DNA of 64,000 bases. It comes from Vitrella brassicaformis. Taxonomy: Eukaryota; Sar; Vitrellaceae. The stretch spans positions 253,987-317,986 of the forward strand of contig CDMY01000243.1 in NCBI GenBank assembly GCA_001179505.1, read 5' to 3'. Position numbers and translations under genes: made by a program. This document shows, piece after piece, positions 34,483 through 45,882 of this stretch (its first letter is position 1; every line of letters starts with the position of its first letter). A model generated the notes under the pieces. It had not been told where the DNA came from, did not search any database, and saw only the letters and a program-made list of their open reading frames with translations.

Positions 34483-37478
34483 GTGGGTTTTCCTTGCGCA
34501 GCCTCGTTCGTGGTGTTTGGCGTACAGATGAAGTCTTCCATGAAGTCGCTGGTCTGCTTGAGCCACACTAGGATGGGGTTGTTGGTCAAGGCGTGAGGGC
34601 CCCGCAGCGAGAACGAGAATGCCGTCCAGTTGAGCTGGAGCCAGGTCCTGACGGAGTGGAGCAACGACACAGACAGGGACAGAGCAGGTACCGTACCACC
34701 AACGTCATCTCGCATTGTGAATCCACCCCTCTCTTGCAAGCGTGACAATGGATGGATGGATGGATCTTTTCTCACGTCAAGATCTTCCATATCACATTCT
34801 GCGTCGTCTGGTACGGCCGCAGCCCCTCCGACAGATTCAGCCGCACCATCCACACCACAAGCGCCGAAAAGACCAACAGCCACAGCACCAGCTTGACGCC
34901 GATCCATGTCATGCTGGGGCACCCCACACATGTCGTCGCCCCGATCGGCCGAGTGTACCCCGCTTGGCACCGCGCGCAGAGCAGCCCCTCGGACCGCTCG
35001 TGGCACTGGTTGCTGCCCTCGCAGTCGGCCGGGATGGGGCACGGGATGAAGAGCAGCCCCTTGACGGCTGGCCCCTCCCTGTCAACGAGGCGTGTGGTGT
35101 CGTTGGAGGTGCCGGAGGTGGTGGGGAGGAGGGGAATGAACCCTGCGCCGGGAAGGTCGTCTTCGAGAATGAGAATGTCCTTCCTCTCGGGCATGTGCTT
35201 GAGCTTCAGGCTGTAGAAGGACGGCCGGGCCTCGGGGATGGCCTTCTGGGCGGGAGTGGTGCAGAGGGCGCCGGAGGGGCACTGAATACACACAGGCATG
35301 CGGTTGCCACCATGTTTTGGTTGGTGGAGCGATGTCGTTGGCTTACGTCTTGACATCTGGTGGAACCGTGCGCTCCTGCAACACACCACACACACACAAG
35401 CGAGGCGACAGCCGATGCGACATGTGGCTGGCGGTAGCTACTACTACGGAAAGTTCTTTGATGCCCACCCATCCCATCTGCTGCCCACCTGCATAGGTGC
35501 CTGTTGGGCATGTCTGGCAGTAGTCCAGGCCGGCATGAATGTTGTACTCACCGGGCCTACACACACACACACCTCTGCGACACAGCAAGACCACAGGCTC
35601 TCTGTGTGTGTGTGTTGGATTTGAACCTGCAGAGCTTGCACTTTATCGCCCCCTGCATGTTGTTGTATGTGCCGGCCTCACACGGCCTGCAGGCCTGACT
35701 TAGGGCATACAGAGGGGCCCTCGGGTCCAGCTCGTTGTACGTGCCTGACGGGCACGGGATGCACTGCCACCCCGCATCATCCACCTGAGTCCCTGCAATC
35801 ACGCACACACACACACACAAGGCACGTGTGCATGCCCCTGTCTGTCTCTCTGTCTGTCTGTCTGGATGGCTGGATGTCTGGATGTCTGGATGGCTGGCTG
35901 GCTGGCTGGCTGGATGGATGGATCTCTCGCCCACCTGCAGGGCATCTTCTGCAGATGACTTCCCGCCACTCGCTCGTCTTGGCTGATATGGTCACGTCGA
36001 GGGCCTCCCACCTCTCGGGGCTGTGCGGCACATTCCCCCCCGGGCACGCAAAAACCTTAGCATCGATCGTCACCTGACACACAATACAACGCACGGTCAC
36101 ACGACCACTGGATCGAAGAAAACAAACACCTACACAGACCTCTTTGGGGAACTGCTGCATGTACATGGCGAGGGACGTCGGGAGGTAAGGGTCGAAGTTG
36201 TTGTCGTGCAGCCGCACCTCCACACCGTCACGGATGCGCTGAAAGGTGTCGGGCAGACGCCCTGACAACCTGTTGCTCTGCACCAAAGGGAACGCATGAA
36301 GCAAGAATGGCTTGTGTGCCCGATGGATGGACGGACGGGCGTACCCGGAAGTTGATGATAGCCGCCTGCGTGAAGTTGCCAACACCAGGAGGTAACGAGC
36401 CCGACAAGCTGACCAACGAAACCACCATTGGCCAGAGTGATTGGAGTGAAAGCGTCCTCCTTTCTCTCCCTCCCCTCCCCTCCCCCTGCAACGCCACGCA
36501 CTCACCGGTTGTTTTGCAGCTCCACCTCTATCAGTTTGGTCATGCCCTCGTAATGTACGCCATCGTACGTCCCGCCCCCGATGCACAGCGGCACAGCCCC
36601 GCTGAAGTAGTTCCGCTTCACGTCCAGCCTACATGGCCATGACATAAAGGCACAACAGACGGGCGAACGATGCTCACATACATGGATGGCTTGTCGGCGT
36701 GGTGTGCCGGGTGGCTCACTCACTCGATGAGTCTGGTGAGGTGACACAGGCCAGGGGGCAGCGTGCCGTCGAGGCGGTTCGACTCGAGATCCAGCTCCAC
36801 CAGCCGGCGGCAATTGGACACCTCCACAGGGATCGGCCCCGTCAAGTTGTTCTGCCATCCACAGACACGGAGGCAGGCAGGAAGGAAAAGAAGATGAGGG
36901 CACGAAAGGCGCTTGTGTGTTGTCAGTCTGTCTTGACACCCACACGCACCTGCTCGAGTATGAGCCGCTCAGTGGGGCTCTCGAGGTCTTGGCTGCACAG
37001 GTTGGGCAGGAGGGAGGGGATGGGACCGGTGAAGCGGTTCTTCGAGAGATCTATGACCTTGGCATGCTTCAGCAGGCCTACCGACTCGGGGATCCTTCCC
37101 GTCAGACCTGCACCGCACCCACACAACGACCGACACATGAATGAATCAGTGGCTGAGTGGCCACTGATGGGTGTCGTCACGCAGCGAGCGCCCTCACTTA
37201 CCTCTGCCCGACAGGTGCAGCCCGTATGTCCTGCCAGCGAACCCGCCGCAGCGAATGCCGGTCCACATGTCACAGAACCGTGCCGAGGAGTTCCACGGGC
37301 CGACCTCATCCGGGTCGTTGCCCTCCTCCTGGCTAAGTGAGTCATAGAGCCGCTTAAGCGGCTCCCGGTCCTCATCGCAGCCGCGACAGGACGATGGCGG
37401 CTCGCCACGGACTGTGCTGAGCAGGGCCGCCGCCAGGAGAGTGAAACTGAGAGTGACGAGTGAGGCGGAGCCCGCCAT
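31575..37478 (-). CDS. LRR, Cys-rich and multi-pass transmembrane receptor-like protein
   Basis: About 18 exons. A signal peptide (LVTLSFTLLAAALLSTVRG) precedes plant-type leucine-rich repeats (GRIPESVGLLKHAKVIDLSK, NNLTGPIPVEVSNCRRLVEL, LSGSLPPGVGNF, NRLSGRLPDTF) between 37478 and 36150. Cys-rich ephrin-receptor/GCC2-GCC3-like modules follow (CIPCPSGTYNELD, CRPCEAGTYNNMQGAIKCKL, YCQTCPTGTYAG, CARCQAGYTRPIGATTCVGC) at about 36060-34930. About seven hydrophobic helices lie between 34930 and 32830 (e.g. VKLVLWLLVFSALVVWMV, FWLLIALIFPFAALLCVYI, LVQIVLLAVALGFQLVFLL). The cytoplasmic tail is long and basic (KMLLRRGTSKLDKDKDRD), ending at 31575. The LRR-Cys-rich-multi-TM combination is known from large stramenopile and alveolate surface proteins; the ligand and signalling output are unknown. 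It is head-to-head with the four-TM gene at 37765. Confidence 0.8.
34441..34482. repeat. (CA)n(TA)n microsatellite in intron
   Basis: Perfect CA and then TA dinucleotides within an intron of the LRR/multi-TM gene, near the exon that encodes EDFICT. Confidence 0.9.
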
Positions 37479-37664
37479 GCATCACTCACAAGCAGGGAGG
37501 ATCAGAAAACCTGCTCGTCTGAGAGGAATGACAACACAACACACAAGGAGAGCATTCATCGGTTGGCCAACCGGAGATCTGACGCCAGGGTAGCTTGACT
37601 CACCTCTTGTGCGCCCCGCCTCGTCTCTGCTGCCGAAAGACAAGACGACCTGAGCTTGCAAGTC

Positions 37665-37676
37665 TGCGAGCTAAGC
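37665..37676. promoter_or_regulatory. Candidate promoter element (tgcgagctaagc)
   Basis: The motif occurs in the 287-base gap between the divergent LRR/multi-TM (37478) and four-TM (37765) genes, about 90 bases from the plus-strand ATG. Confidence 0.4.
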
Positions 37677-37750
37677 CGGCGACGAGGGAGGTTTTCTAAG
37701 ATGGCATTGCAGAAGGGAGTGTAGGGCCTTCTTCCCCCCCTGCAGCAGCA

Positions 37751-37792
37751 ATGTTGACGCGCGGATGCTGCAATGTGCAACGGCGGGCCTGA
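37751..37792 (+). promoter_or_regulatory. Upstream ORF overlapping the main start codon
   Basis: An ATG at 37751 opens a 13-codon frame (MLTRGCCNVQRRA, stop) that overlaps the ATG of the four-TM protein at 37765 in a different frame. If it is in the mRNA, it could lower translation of the main ORF. Confidence 0.4.
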
Positions 37793-38406
37793 TATTCTCT
37801 GCGGCGGTCTTCACGGGGTGCCTGACGATGGATTGGGTGAGCACGGCGCCCGGTGTGGAGCACTACCCCCACCACCGATACTGGAACATGTTCCGTATCA
37901 AGGGCAAGAAGGAGCAGACCTACAGCCAGATATACAAGGACATGTGTCTCCGGGGCCAGGCCAAGTTCGTGGCGGGCATGTGCATCTCGCCCCTCTGCAA
38001 GTACTACTTCTACGGCAAGTGCAAGGGGTACGAGATCATCTTCTACGGCAGCCTCATCGGCATCCTCTGCACTGTCCTGGGGGTCACGCTGCAGTGCGTC
38101 GGCACCAGCTGCCTCTGCAGCAGCAACAGCCGGTCGGTCAGCATGGGTTTCCTTATCGGGCTGCTGGGCGTGGTCCTCAACATAGTCGCGGGGCCGCTCT
38201 TCCTCATGATGGTCAAGTCGGGCATCGACTATATCAACGTCTACGGCATCTACCCCTTCCCGGCGCCCGACATGGGCTTCATCGCATGGCTGGTCGCCGT
38301 CATGGCCGTCGTCCCCAGCGCCATATGTGCCTGCTGCTACAACACGGCCGTCCAGTGGGAGGCCAAGGAAGCCGAAAGTGACGAGGGGAGTGAAGAATCC
38401 GACTGA
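37765..38406 (+). CDS. Four-transmembrane (tetraspan/claudin-like) protein, single exon
   Basis: The 213-residue protein starts MLQCATAGLIFSAAVFTG. It has hydrophobic segments at about residues 3-22, 91-113 (IIFYGSLIGILCTVLGVTL), 127-152 (MGFLIGLLGVVLNIVAGPLF) and 171-193 (MGFIAWLVAVMAVVPSAICA). The loop between the first and second holds several Cys (DMCLRGQAKF, MCISPLCKYYFYGKCKGYE). The acidic C-terminus is EAESDEGSEESD. The topology resembles claudin-like tetraspan proteins, but I see no diagnostic motif and do not assign a family. It has no introns, unlike nearly all neighbours. An out-of-frame upstream ATG overlaps the start. Confidence 0.85.
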   Translation: MLQCATAGLIFSAAVFTGCLTMDWVSTAPGVEHYPHHRYWNMFRIKGKKEQTYSQIYKDMCLRGQAKFVAGMCISPLCKYYFYGKCKGYEIIFYGSLIGILCTVLGVTLQCVGTSCLCSSNSRSVSMGFLIGLLGVVLNIVAGPLFLMMVKSGIDYINVYGIYPFPAPDMGFIAWLVAVMAVVPSAICACCYNTAVQWEAKEAESDEGSEESD

Positions 38407-40184
38407 CTGACAGACAGACTACTAAGGTAGAGAGATGCTTGATGGCTGCAAGGGGCGATGGAAATAATGAGGACTTGTAGACGTGCGTGGCGGTATTGGC
38501 TGTGGGCCTTATAAATCATGATTGCAATGACTGACGTCCACCGTCTCTATCTCTCTGTGTCTCGCACACACACACACACACAGAGGCACAAATGCACACA
38601 GCACAGACACGGATGACATGTCTGTGTGTTCCTCACATGTATTATCCAAGATGCGTTGATCCGATCACGCACACACACCATGGAAGGCACGAGTCAGTAG
38701 GCAGGGAGGCGGGCAGACAGACGGACGAACAGCCAGACGGGAGAGCCACCGGGTGGGGTGTGTGCAGCCAGTCGGCTACCCCAGAGAGACAGACAGACAC
38801 AGGCGGAGGCGAGAATGAGAAGAAAGGAGTCGGTCGGTCGGTCGACAGGGCGGCCAGCCAGTGAGTGGGAGGGGAATTTCTGTAGCTACGCATGAGGAAC
38901 CAATTGGTCTGTATTCCATGATCGATGCGTTCCTTACACGATGGATGCATGGCCCCACGCCCACCCATCCCCCGCACCCACTCACACGACGTTAGGTAGG
39001 AACAGATAGATACACAGACAGTCATGTAGATCAGTCACTGCTGAGTGAGAGTGGGCGGGCATGCCGAAGCCAGTCGCTCCCCGTCTGCCCTTTGCAGTCA
39101 GTACAATGAATGAGCCGCAGCCAGCACCCTCTCTCTCCCGACAGACATCAATCCATCACCCTATCGGGCGTAATGGTACGCCAAAACCTGATATATGCGG
39201 CCCCTTTCACGCACCGGACGCATAGACAGACGGAAAGAGAGAGGAGGGAGCCACTCACTTCCAAATGAGTAGCAACGAGTACCTAGGCATGCTCGAGGCA
39301 TTTATGCTTTTAGTCAATGAGTGAGTCGGATCAATGAGTGAGCGTCAGCCACACCACATACAGTGAGTATATATAACGCACCAGCCAGCCCCACGGCACA
39401 CACCCCTGCGACCAGGCAGGCAGGACACACACGCACGCACCCCTCTCACCCCGGCCCCACCCCCAGCCCGTGGCATGGCATTCATCAAGCAAGGCCGGCA
39501 CGGCGTCTCAACGTCGAGAGAAAGAGAACCGCTTTCACCTGGCTGGCGTGGCGAGAGCGGCTTCTTGCATCTCGCTGCCGATGACGCCGAGGTGTGCAGC
39601 CCTGGCAGCAACACCACATTCATTCATCCATCAAAGAGAAACCACACCGCGCGTTAAATCGCACACATGGATTCACTCACTGGTCCACACACACAGAGCC
39701 ACGTGAAAGCAATCAGTCACACACAGACACAGAGAGAGAGAGAGAGATGCCCACCATTCCCTAAAGCAGCAGCTAACTCTTGGATTTTGAGTTGCCTGCC
39801 TGCCTGCCTGCCTCGCTGCCTGTCTGCCATAGAATACACAACCTTTTTCTTTTAGCGATATGTCACTTACTGGTATACGAGTGAGTTCGGTTGTATTGCT
39901 TATGTATGCTGTCATGATCTGTGAGCGTACATACGTACGCAAGCTAAGCTAAGCTATGGTATGACATCACTGCCCCCCTCCCCTCCACCCCCCCAAAGCT
40001 TTCGCCCACACAATTGTATACAGAGGGGGGAGGCGGACAAGCGAGCGGGAGCGATATATAGCACCCCACTGCCTACAGAACCTAGGTGTCTGTCTATAGT
40101 GTCTATGTGCTCACGGTCTAGATCGGTATCGACAGAAAGAAAGAAAGAAAGACAGACGGACGGACGGACGGACCCCCTCTCACC
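38407..40184. repeat. Gene-free 1.8-kb stretch with scattered microsatellites
   Basis: CA, GACA/GACG and GAAA (40137-40150) repeats and TGCC runs near 39795. It is flanked by convergent genes and no exon with a credible product is visible. A short agctaagctaagct tandem lies near 39940-39956. Confidence 0.7.
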
Positions 40185-43100
40185 TCACCGCCTGTGTGCG
40201 TCGTGCCTGCGCGTGAGGGCACACGGCGGCTTGAGCAGGTGGTGGGGATGGCTGCCGGCGTGGTGTGCGGGCAACGGCCGTCGATAAAGCGAACGGAGCG
40301 ACGCACTGTCATGCTTCAGCGACCGAAGCACCTCAAGCAGATCCTGCACACACTCACACACACACACACACGAGAGAAGATGCTCTCGTCTCTCCTCGCT
40401 CGTTGGTGCATCAGATCCCCTGCTCACCGCTGGCAGAGGCACGTATGTTTCGATGTCGTAGCCGCCGCCGTCAGGTCTCGATGGTATGGCCAGGAACAGG
40501 CCGTGGAGGAACTGCCGGCGGCACCACACGCTGTCGTTGACGACGTAGGGGCGTTGGTCTTTGCGCGCATACTTTAGGTCGCCAACCAGAGGATGGTGGT
40601 CCGCCAACCCTTCGGCGATGTGCGCACGGATCTGCACAGACACACATCCTGGTTTGTCACCATTCACGGCTCCCTCCCTCCCTCTCTCTACCCACCCACC
40701 GACCTGGTGGGTCCTGCCCGTCTCTATCTTGATTGACAGCAGGCTGTAGTAGGTCTTCTCGCCGCCCGTCCCCTCCCTCACGAAGATGCCCATCACCGTG
40801 TAGTGTGTGGTGGCGGTCATGCCGGCTCCGCTGCGGTCCCCCACCGTCACACACCGCACCGACCGCCCGCCGCTTTCCTTGATGAGCCGCTTGTTGATGG
40901 TGCCACAGGGCGGGTACACTACACCGTGGGCGAGCGCGACGTAGATCTTGGTGAAGAGTTGGCGGTGGAGGAATTGCTTGAGCTGCTTGTACGCCGGGTA
41001 GGTCTTTGCGATGCACAGCGGGCCGGAGGTGAAGCGGTCGAGGCGGTGGACGTGCCCGTACTGGTACTCCAGGGAGCGAAGGATGGGGTGCCGCTTGGTG
41101 TCCAGCTTGTGCCACGGCCACACGTACATGATCTGAATGAATCGCCCAACCAACCGATGAGACGAATGAACATGTGTGTCTCTCTCTGTGCGCATGCGTG
41201 TGTGTGACTGCCCTCACCTTGCGGTCATTCTTCGGGTCGACAAGGGCCGCGTACGAGTGCGCGCTGTCCCCCTCAGACTCGGCATGGTCACACCCACACA
41301 GCCAGTCACTCGGCTTCAGCAGCACCCTTCAAAGGCAAACCAAGCAAAGCAGCGAGCCCAGACACACAGTGAGTGACATGACGCCTGTGAGTCGGAGCAT
41401 TCATGTCATGCTCACCAAAAGTCCTCTGTCGCATTGAGAACGGTCGGAACAGCTGCCGACGGCACACTAGGCTCCATCAGCTCGCTCAGAAAGGGTGTCA
41501 GGTCGCTGTCGTTGACGCCAGACGGGCTGGACATCAAACTACTGTCCGCCGGCTCATCAACACAGTCCTCCTCGGCCTCGTTCTCCAGAGTGCTCTGCGT
41601 GTTGGGCAGCAGGGACGTGTATGACGGCGATGGCGCATCATGGTCCCCAACCGTCGGCCGCAGCACGGGCGTCTCGATCGACGACGAGGTATCACCACCA
41701 CACGCTCCATGGGCCGGGGCACCAGCACCATCGCCGCCCAAGTACATCTCGGTGACAGTCCGCTCCAGCTGCTTTGTTGGTCCGGCCTCCCACTCGCTCC
41801 ACCAGCGCTCGTAGTCCTCCATGTCATCATCAACGCCCTCCCCCGCCCCGTCCCCCGTGCTCCCGATCGCACAGTCAACATCGGTCGACGACACGGCATC
41901 CGACGACGGGTCAGCCAGACACGACACCTCGTCCGATGGCGGATCCGTCGCGTCGTTGGCCGGACCGCCGAATGCGAACTCATGCATGTTGGGAAGGTCC
42001 GGCACGGGCGGGAACCCCTCCTCAGTGGCAACAGCCGGCATGGGGGAGAAGGAGGGGACGGGAGGGGGCGACGGCCACTCGACCATCGGCGGAAGAGTGG
42101 CCATCATCGGATGGGGTGAGGGCGGGGCAGCGACGGCAGCCTCTGGAGCATCGATGCACTGCGGCTGATCTGACGCCGGTGGTGGGGAGGGGGTGCATGG
42201 AGGGGCTGGAGGGGGCTCGGTGGTGGCCAGAGGGACCATCCGACCAGAGGAGAGCAGGATCAGACGAGCTGGCGGCTGACAGGGCGTCGGCTGCAGGCGG
42301 CACAAAGGCACACACACACAACAGACATGTGAGGGCCCATCCATTGGTGCACAAAGTGGCAAATATGGTCTGCTTACATGTTGGCTCGTGTCTGCATCCG
42401 ATGCGTCGTTCACGTCGTCCGTCACGATTGCAGGTGGCGGTGGGGGTGGGGGAGGGGGAGGGACGGGGGGGAGTGACGGGGAATGATGCGGTTCTTTCTG
42501 CGCCGCTCTGGCGCCTGCTGACAGTGGAGCGTTCTTGATCCGCCTCCGGTGGGGGCCCAATGGTACCTGCAAACCACACATACAGAGAGCCGGGATTACA
42601 ACCGCATCCATTCACACACCCCACGTGAAAGACACATACCGTGGCAGCTGGCGAGTCTTCCTGCGATGGCATGGCTGGCTCTACAGGAAAGCTGTACGAG
42701 GGCGGTGGTGGCGGCATCGCTGGAGGCATAGTGGCCGCCGCCGGCACATCCGGAGGGGGCGGGATGAGCCCCGCATAGCCAATCAATGGTGGCGACACAG
42801 CCGGTGGCTCGAGCGCCTCCTGCTGCAGCCACTGGGGCACAGGGCCAACGATGCCCTTCGCATGGTTCGCAGGATGATGATGATGATGCGGCGGCGGCGG
42901 CGGTGGCGGTGGCGGTGGCGGTGGTGGTGGTGGGAAAGCAGGAGGCTGAAGGATGACCGTGGGTGGTGGAGGGGGAGGGAGCGGGGCAGAGTGGCTGTGG
43001 CACAGATAACCCGGCACGATGGGATACACCGGCTGCTGCTGCTGGTAGGGGGAGGCGTAGATGTAGACACGGGGTGGGAGGGGAGGGGGAAGGGGTGGGG

Positions 43101-43503
43101 GAGCGGGTCCATCAGGCCCTCTCACCGTCACGAACATTGTGTCATCATTTCCTGTCGGAAAGGCCGTCTTGTGTTGCCGCGAGACTTCGATGGTCGAGCC
43201 ACAGGGAGCGGACAAGAGCGACGTCCTGACCCGCTCAAAGCCAATAGCCTCCTTGATAACCACCCGACAGAGAGCACAGTGCGGGTGGATGTCACGCGAG
43301 GCCTGGACCTCTTGCTGATGAACAGCTGGGGACGCAGACGCGTCGCGGTCTCCTACAGAGGACGGCGACGAGGCGGCAGAGTGGGAAGTCTCGGCCACCG
43401 AGACCTCGCCCTGAGTCGCATCTCCATCTTCTCCCCCGTCTTCGTCGTCTTCTGCCTCTGCCGCTGACACAATGGCCGTCACCTCAGCCTCATCATCAGA
43501 CAT
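40185..43503 (-). CDS. RluA-family RNA pseudouridine synthase with long proline-rich N-terminus
   Basis: Isomerises uridine to pseudouridine in rRNA, tRNA or mRNA. The C-terminal half holds the catalytic core: VLLKPSDWLCG near 41330, the active-site motif GHVHRLDRFTSGPLCIAKT (catalytic Asp in HRLD) near 41050, KIYVALAHGVV, the KIETGRTHQIRAHIAEGL pair near 40710-40600, and HPLVGDLKYARK. The N-terminal 600 or so residues are unusual: an acidic start (MSDDEAEVTAIVSAAEAED), a small HPHCALCRVVI segment, then poly-Pro and His runs (PPPPPPPHHHHHPANHAKG) from a GGT/GGC-rich DNA repeat at 42891-42932, and an acidic Ser/Asp-rich region ending NATEDFW. The EDFW|VLLKPSDW junction keeps phase. The extension could be a targeting or protein-binding region. 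It is head-to-head with the coiled-coil gene, 305 bases apart. Confidence 0.85.
42891..42932 (-). repeat. Triplet repeat encoding poly-proline
   Basis: GGCGGC and GGTGGC units are read on the minus strand as an uninterrupted proline run followed by histidines from an ATGATG repeat. It is a likely length-variable coding microsatellite. Confidence 0.85.
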
Positions 43504-43808
43504 CCGCTGCCGTGACTGACGAACGAAACCAGATCTGGAAGCGACCGCTGACGCCGGCCTTCACAAGCAACCAACACGCTACCTTCACAACCGTCAGCTG
43601 TTGGCAACAAGCGACAGAACAAACACGTGACGTGTGATCCTGCGTGTGCGTGTCAGTGCTTGAGCGCTTACCCTTCACTACTAGTACAACGTGATCTTCT
43701 CACAGGGCAACGCACACGTTCCAAAGCCCTGATCAGAAACATCGGGAGCATCGCCGTGAAACTGACTGAAATCAATAAATTCACGAAGGCGGCGCCCCTC
43801 GCCGCAAG
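43504..43808. promoter_or_regulatory. Bidirectional intergenic region, 305 bases
   Basis: Separates the divergent pseudouridine synthase and coiled-coil genes, so it should contain both promoters. No full copy of the GCGAGCTTAGC motif is present; the closest match is gagcgctta near 43663. Confidence 0.5.
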
Positions 43809-45583
43809 ATGAGCGTGTCTGAGGCTCAGGAGTGCCTGCAGAACATCAGCAGGCTCAGTCGAAGGGAGCAGGAACTCCGCAAGTGAGAAAACATGGACCA
43901 AACACCATGACTGGATGAATGGATGAATGGACGAGTCCGTGCATTGTGTTGGTTTTGTTGGTGTGGTTGTGCAGGGATCTGTGTGCGCTGGCTGAGAAGA
44001 ACAAGGCCAAGAAGGAGCGGATTGACGAGGAGCAGCGGCGGTTCACCGGCAAGCAAGCAACAAGCAACCAACGTGTTATCTGGTTCACTGCCGTGCATCC
44101 CTTCCAATGGCTTTGTGTGCCATGTTTGTTCGGCAGAGGTGGTCTGCCGTCGCCTGCAGAACACTGAGGTGCGTCTGCTTGTCTGCCACCGACACACACA
44201 GCCGGCTTGACAACCTCATTTGTGTGTTTGTGTGATTCAGGATGAGTGTGCGAGTTTGACGGCTCAGTTGAAGACCGAGGGCCACCGATGCAGCGAGCTG
44301 GAGAAGACCATCAAGCACCAGACGGTCCGCAAGGAGCAGACGGCGAGTGAGGCCAAGAAGGCGGCGGGCGACGCCGTCAGACAGAGGCTTCGCATGGCAC
44401 TCAAGATGGAGAACTTCATCCGCTCGCTCTGGACGGCCATGAAACACTGGGACGCCGGCATGTGTCCGCTCCCGGGAGCCTCACCCATCAAACAGTACCT
44501 CAACAAATGTGCCGGTCAGTCAGTGGGGACGGACACATACATGCACACACCGACGAAACACCACACCCCCGCACACCTCCTGCCTCCCCTGCAGAGAGCG
44601 AGTCGTCCAACAAGGCCATGCAGGAGAGGCAGGCCAAGGCGGTGAGCGCGTGTCCTGGCTGGGCTGGGCTGGGCTAGGCTGTGTGGATGTGTGTGTGTCC
44701 TTCAGGCTGCATTGTCGGGCGAGCTCAAGGTGCAGCAGGACAAACTGCAGCGCCTCAAATTCAAGGAGAAGGAGGTCAGTCACACCAACACAACACAACA
44801 TAACATAACACAACACACGCCACGTGTGCAGCCCGCCATGAATGCATTTGCCTGTGACTGACTGCGGTGCGTGTGGATTTCCTTCGTTCAGCTGGGTCGT
44901 TTGTTGTCGGGCAAGTTGGCGGCGCTGTCGAGCGATTTGGATAAGGATAAGGAGAACGAGACCGAGCCCAGCAAAGACAAAGTAACCAACACACATGTGT
45001 GTGCACAGACACGTGGTTGCACGTCTCTTTATGCGCGTGCGTCAGGTTGTTGTCGACCCCGCCATTGCTGACATGAAGAAGTAAGTACCCTAGCAAATGC
45101 GCAATGTGCCCACCCTTGGCGTGTGTCCTGGCTTGCAGGAAGCTCCGTGACGTGCAGTCGGCTTTCGAGGCCGACCTGGCCGCCAAGCAGGCCGTCCTGC
45201 AGCAGCAAGCCAACCAGATCAGAAAGATCGGTATGTACAGAACACGGGCCATCGGTATGTATACGTCTGCATTCGTCGTCTACTTGCAGGTATGGACATT
45301 GACCACTGCGAAGCACTGAAGGCTCAGAAGCACGAGGCCTTCCACAACTGCGTCTGCGCCAAATGCAACGAACCCATCAACCAACGTATATATATAATGA
45401 CGCCACTGTCGAGACACGAATGGCGTCTCTGATGTGTGGACGTGGGTGTGTCTGTGTGTTGTGTCAGCGGGCCGTTGCTTGTACTGCATGGAGATGGATG
45501 GGGGCATCCAGCAAGACGAGGAGGACGGAGGGCACCAGCAGCAGGAGGAGGGCATGCAGCAAGATGACGCAAAGGCCAACTGA
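43809..45583 (+). CDS. Coiled-coil protein with C-terminal CxxC pair
   Basis: Nine or ten exons. The start is MSVSEAQECLQNISRLSRRE, followed by heptad-rich helices (DLCALAEKNKAKKERIDEEQ, AQLKTEGHRCSELEKTIKHQ, MQERQAKAAALSGELKVQQD, LRDVQSAFEADLAAKQAVLQ). A non-coil insert (FIRSLWTAMKHWDAGMCPLP) sits near 44420. The C-terminus has CVCAKCNEPINQ and then AGRCLYCMEM, a possible zinc-binding CxxC...CxxC, before a Gln-rich end (HQQQEEGMQQDDAKAN) and TGA at 45581. It resembles structural centrosomal/cytoskeletal or RING-tethered coiled coils, without a specific match. The intron 44049-44136 must have a GC donor to join RRFT to EVVCRRLQNTE. Confidence 0.75.
44049..44136 (+). other. GC-AG intron in coiled-coil gene
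   Basis: TTCACCG|gcaagcaagc ... ttcggcag|AGGTGGTC restores phase (GAG) and joins two coiled-coil segments. The donor again begins gcaagcaagc. Confidence 0.75.
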
Positions 45584-45882
45584 CACGCCAGACACGAAAC
45601 ACACACAGGACAGCATCACAAGACAGACAGACAGACAGACCGAGCGACGGACCGACCAGTCGATGATCAGACAGAACAGAGCAGAGAGACGGAAACACAC
45701 ACAGGGTGGACGCGTGTGTGTCGCCGCGGCGTTGGTGCGAATGAGATGACATCGCAATGCGCGTGGATTCATGTATGTACAGACAGACCTTTGAATGTCC
45801 CTTCGCACACCCAGATCTTTCAGCCTGGCGACCAAGTGGAGGGACACACCACACGGCCGCTCGCCTGGCTGCTGTCCGTCCG

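Noticed and set aside
37773-38381. Second long plus-strand frame over the four-TM gene
   Set aside because: It is Gln/His/Arg-rich, with no hydrophobic segments; the frame at 37765 gives a coherent four-helix protein.
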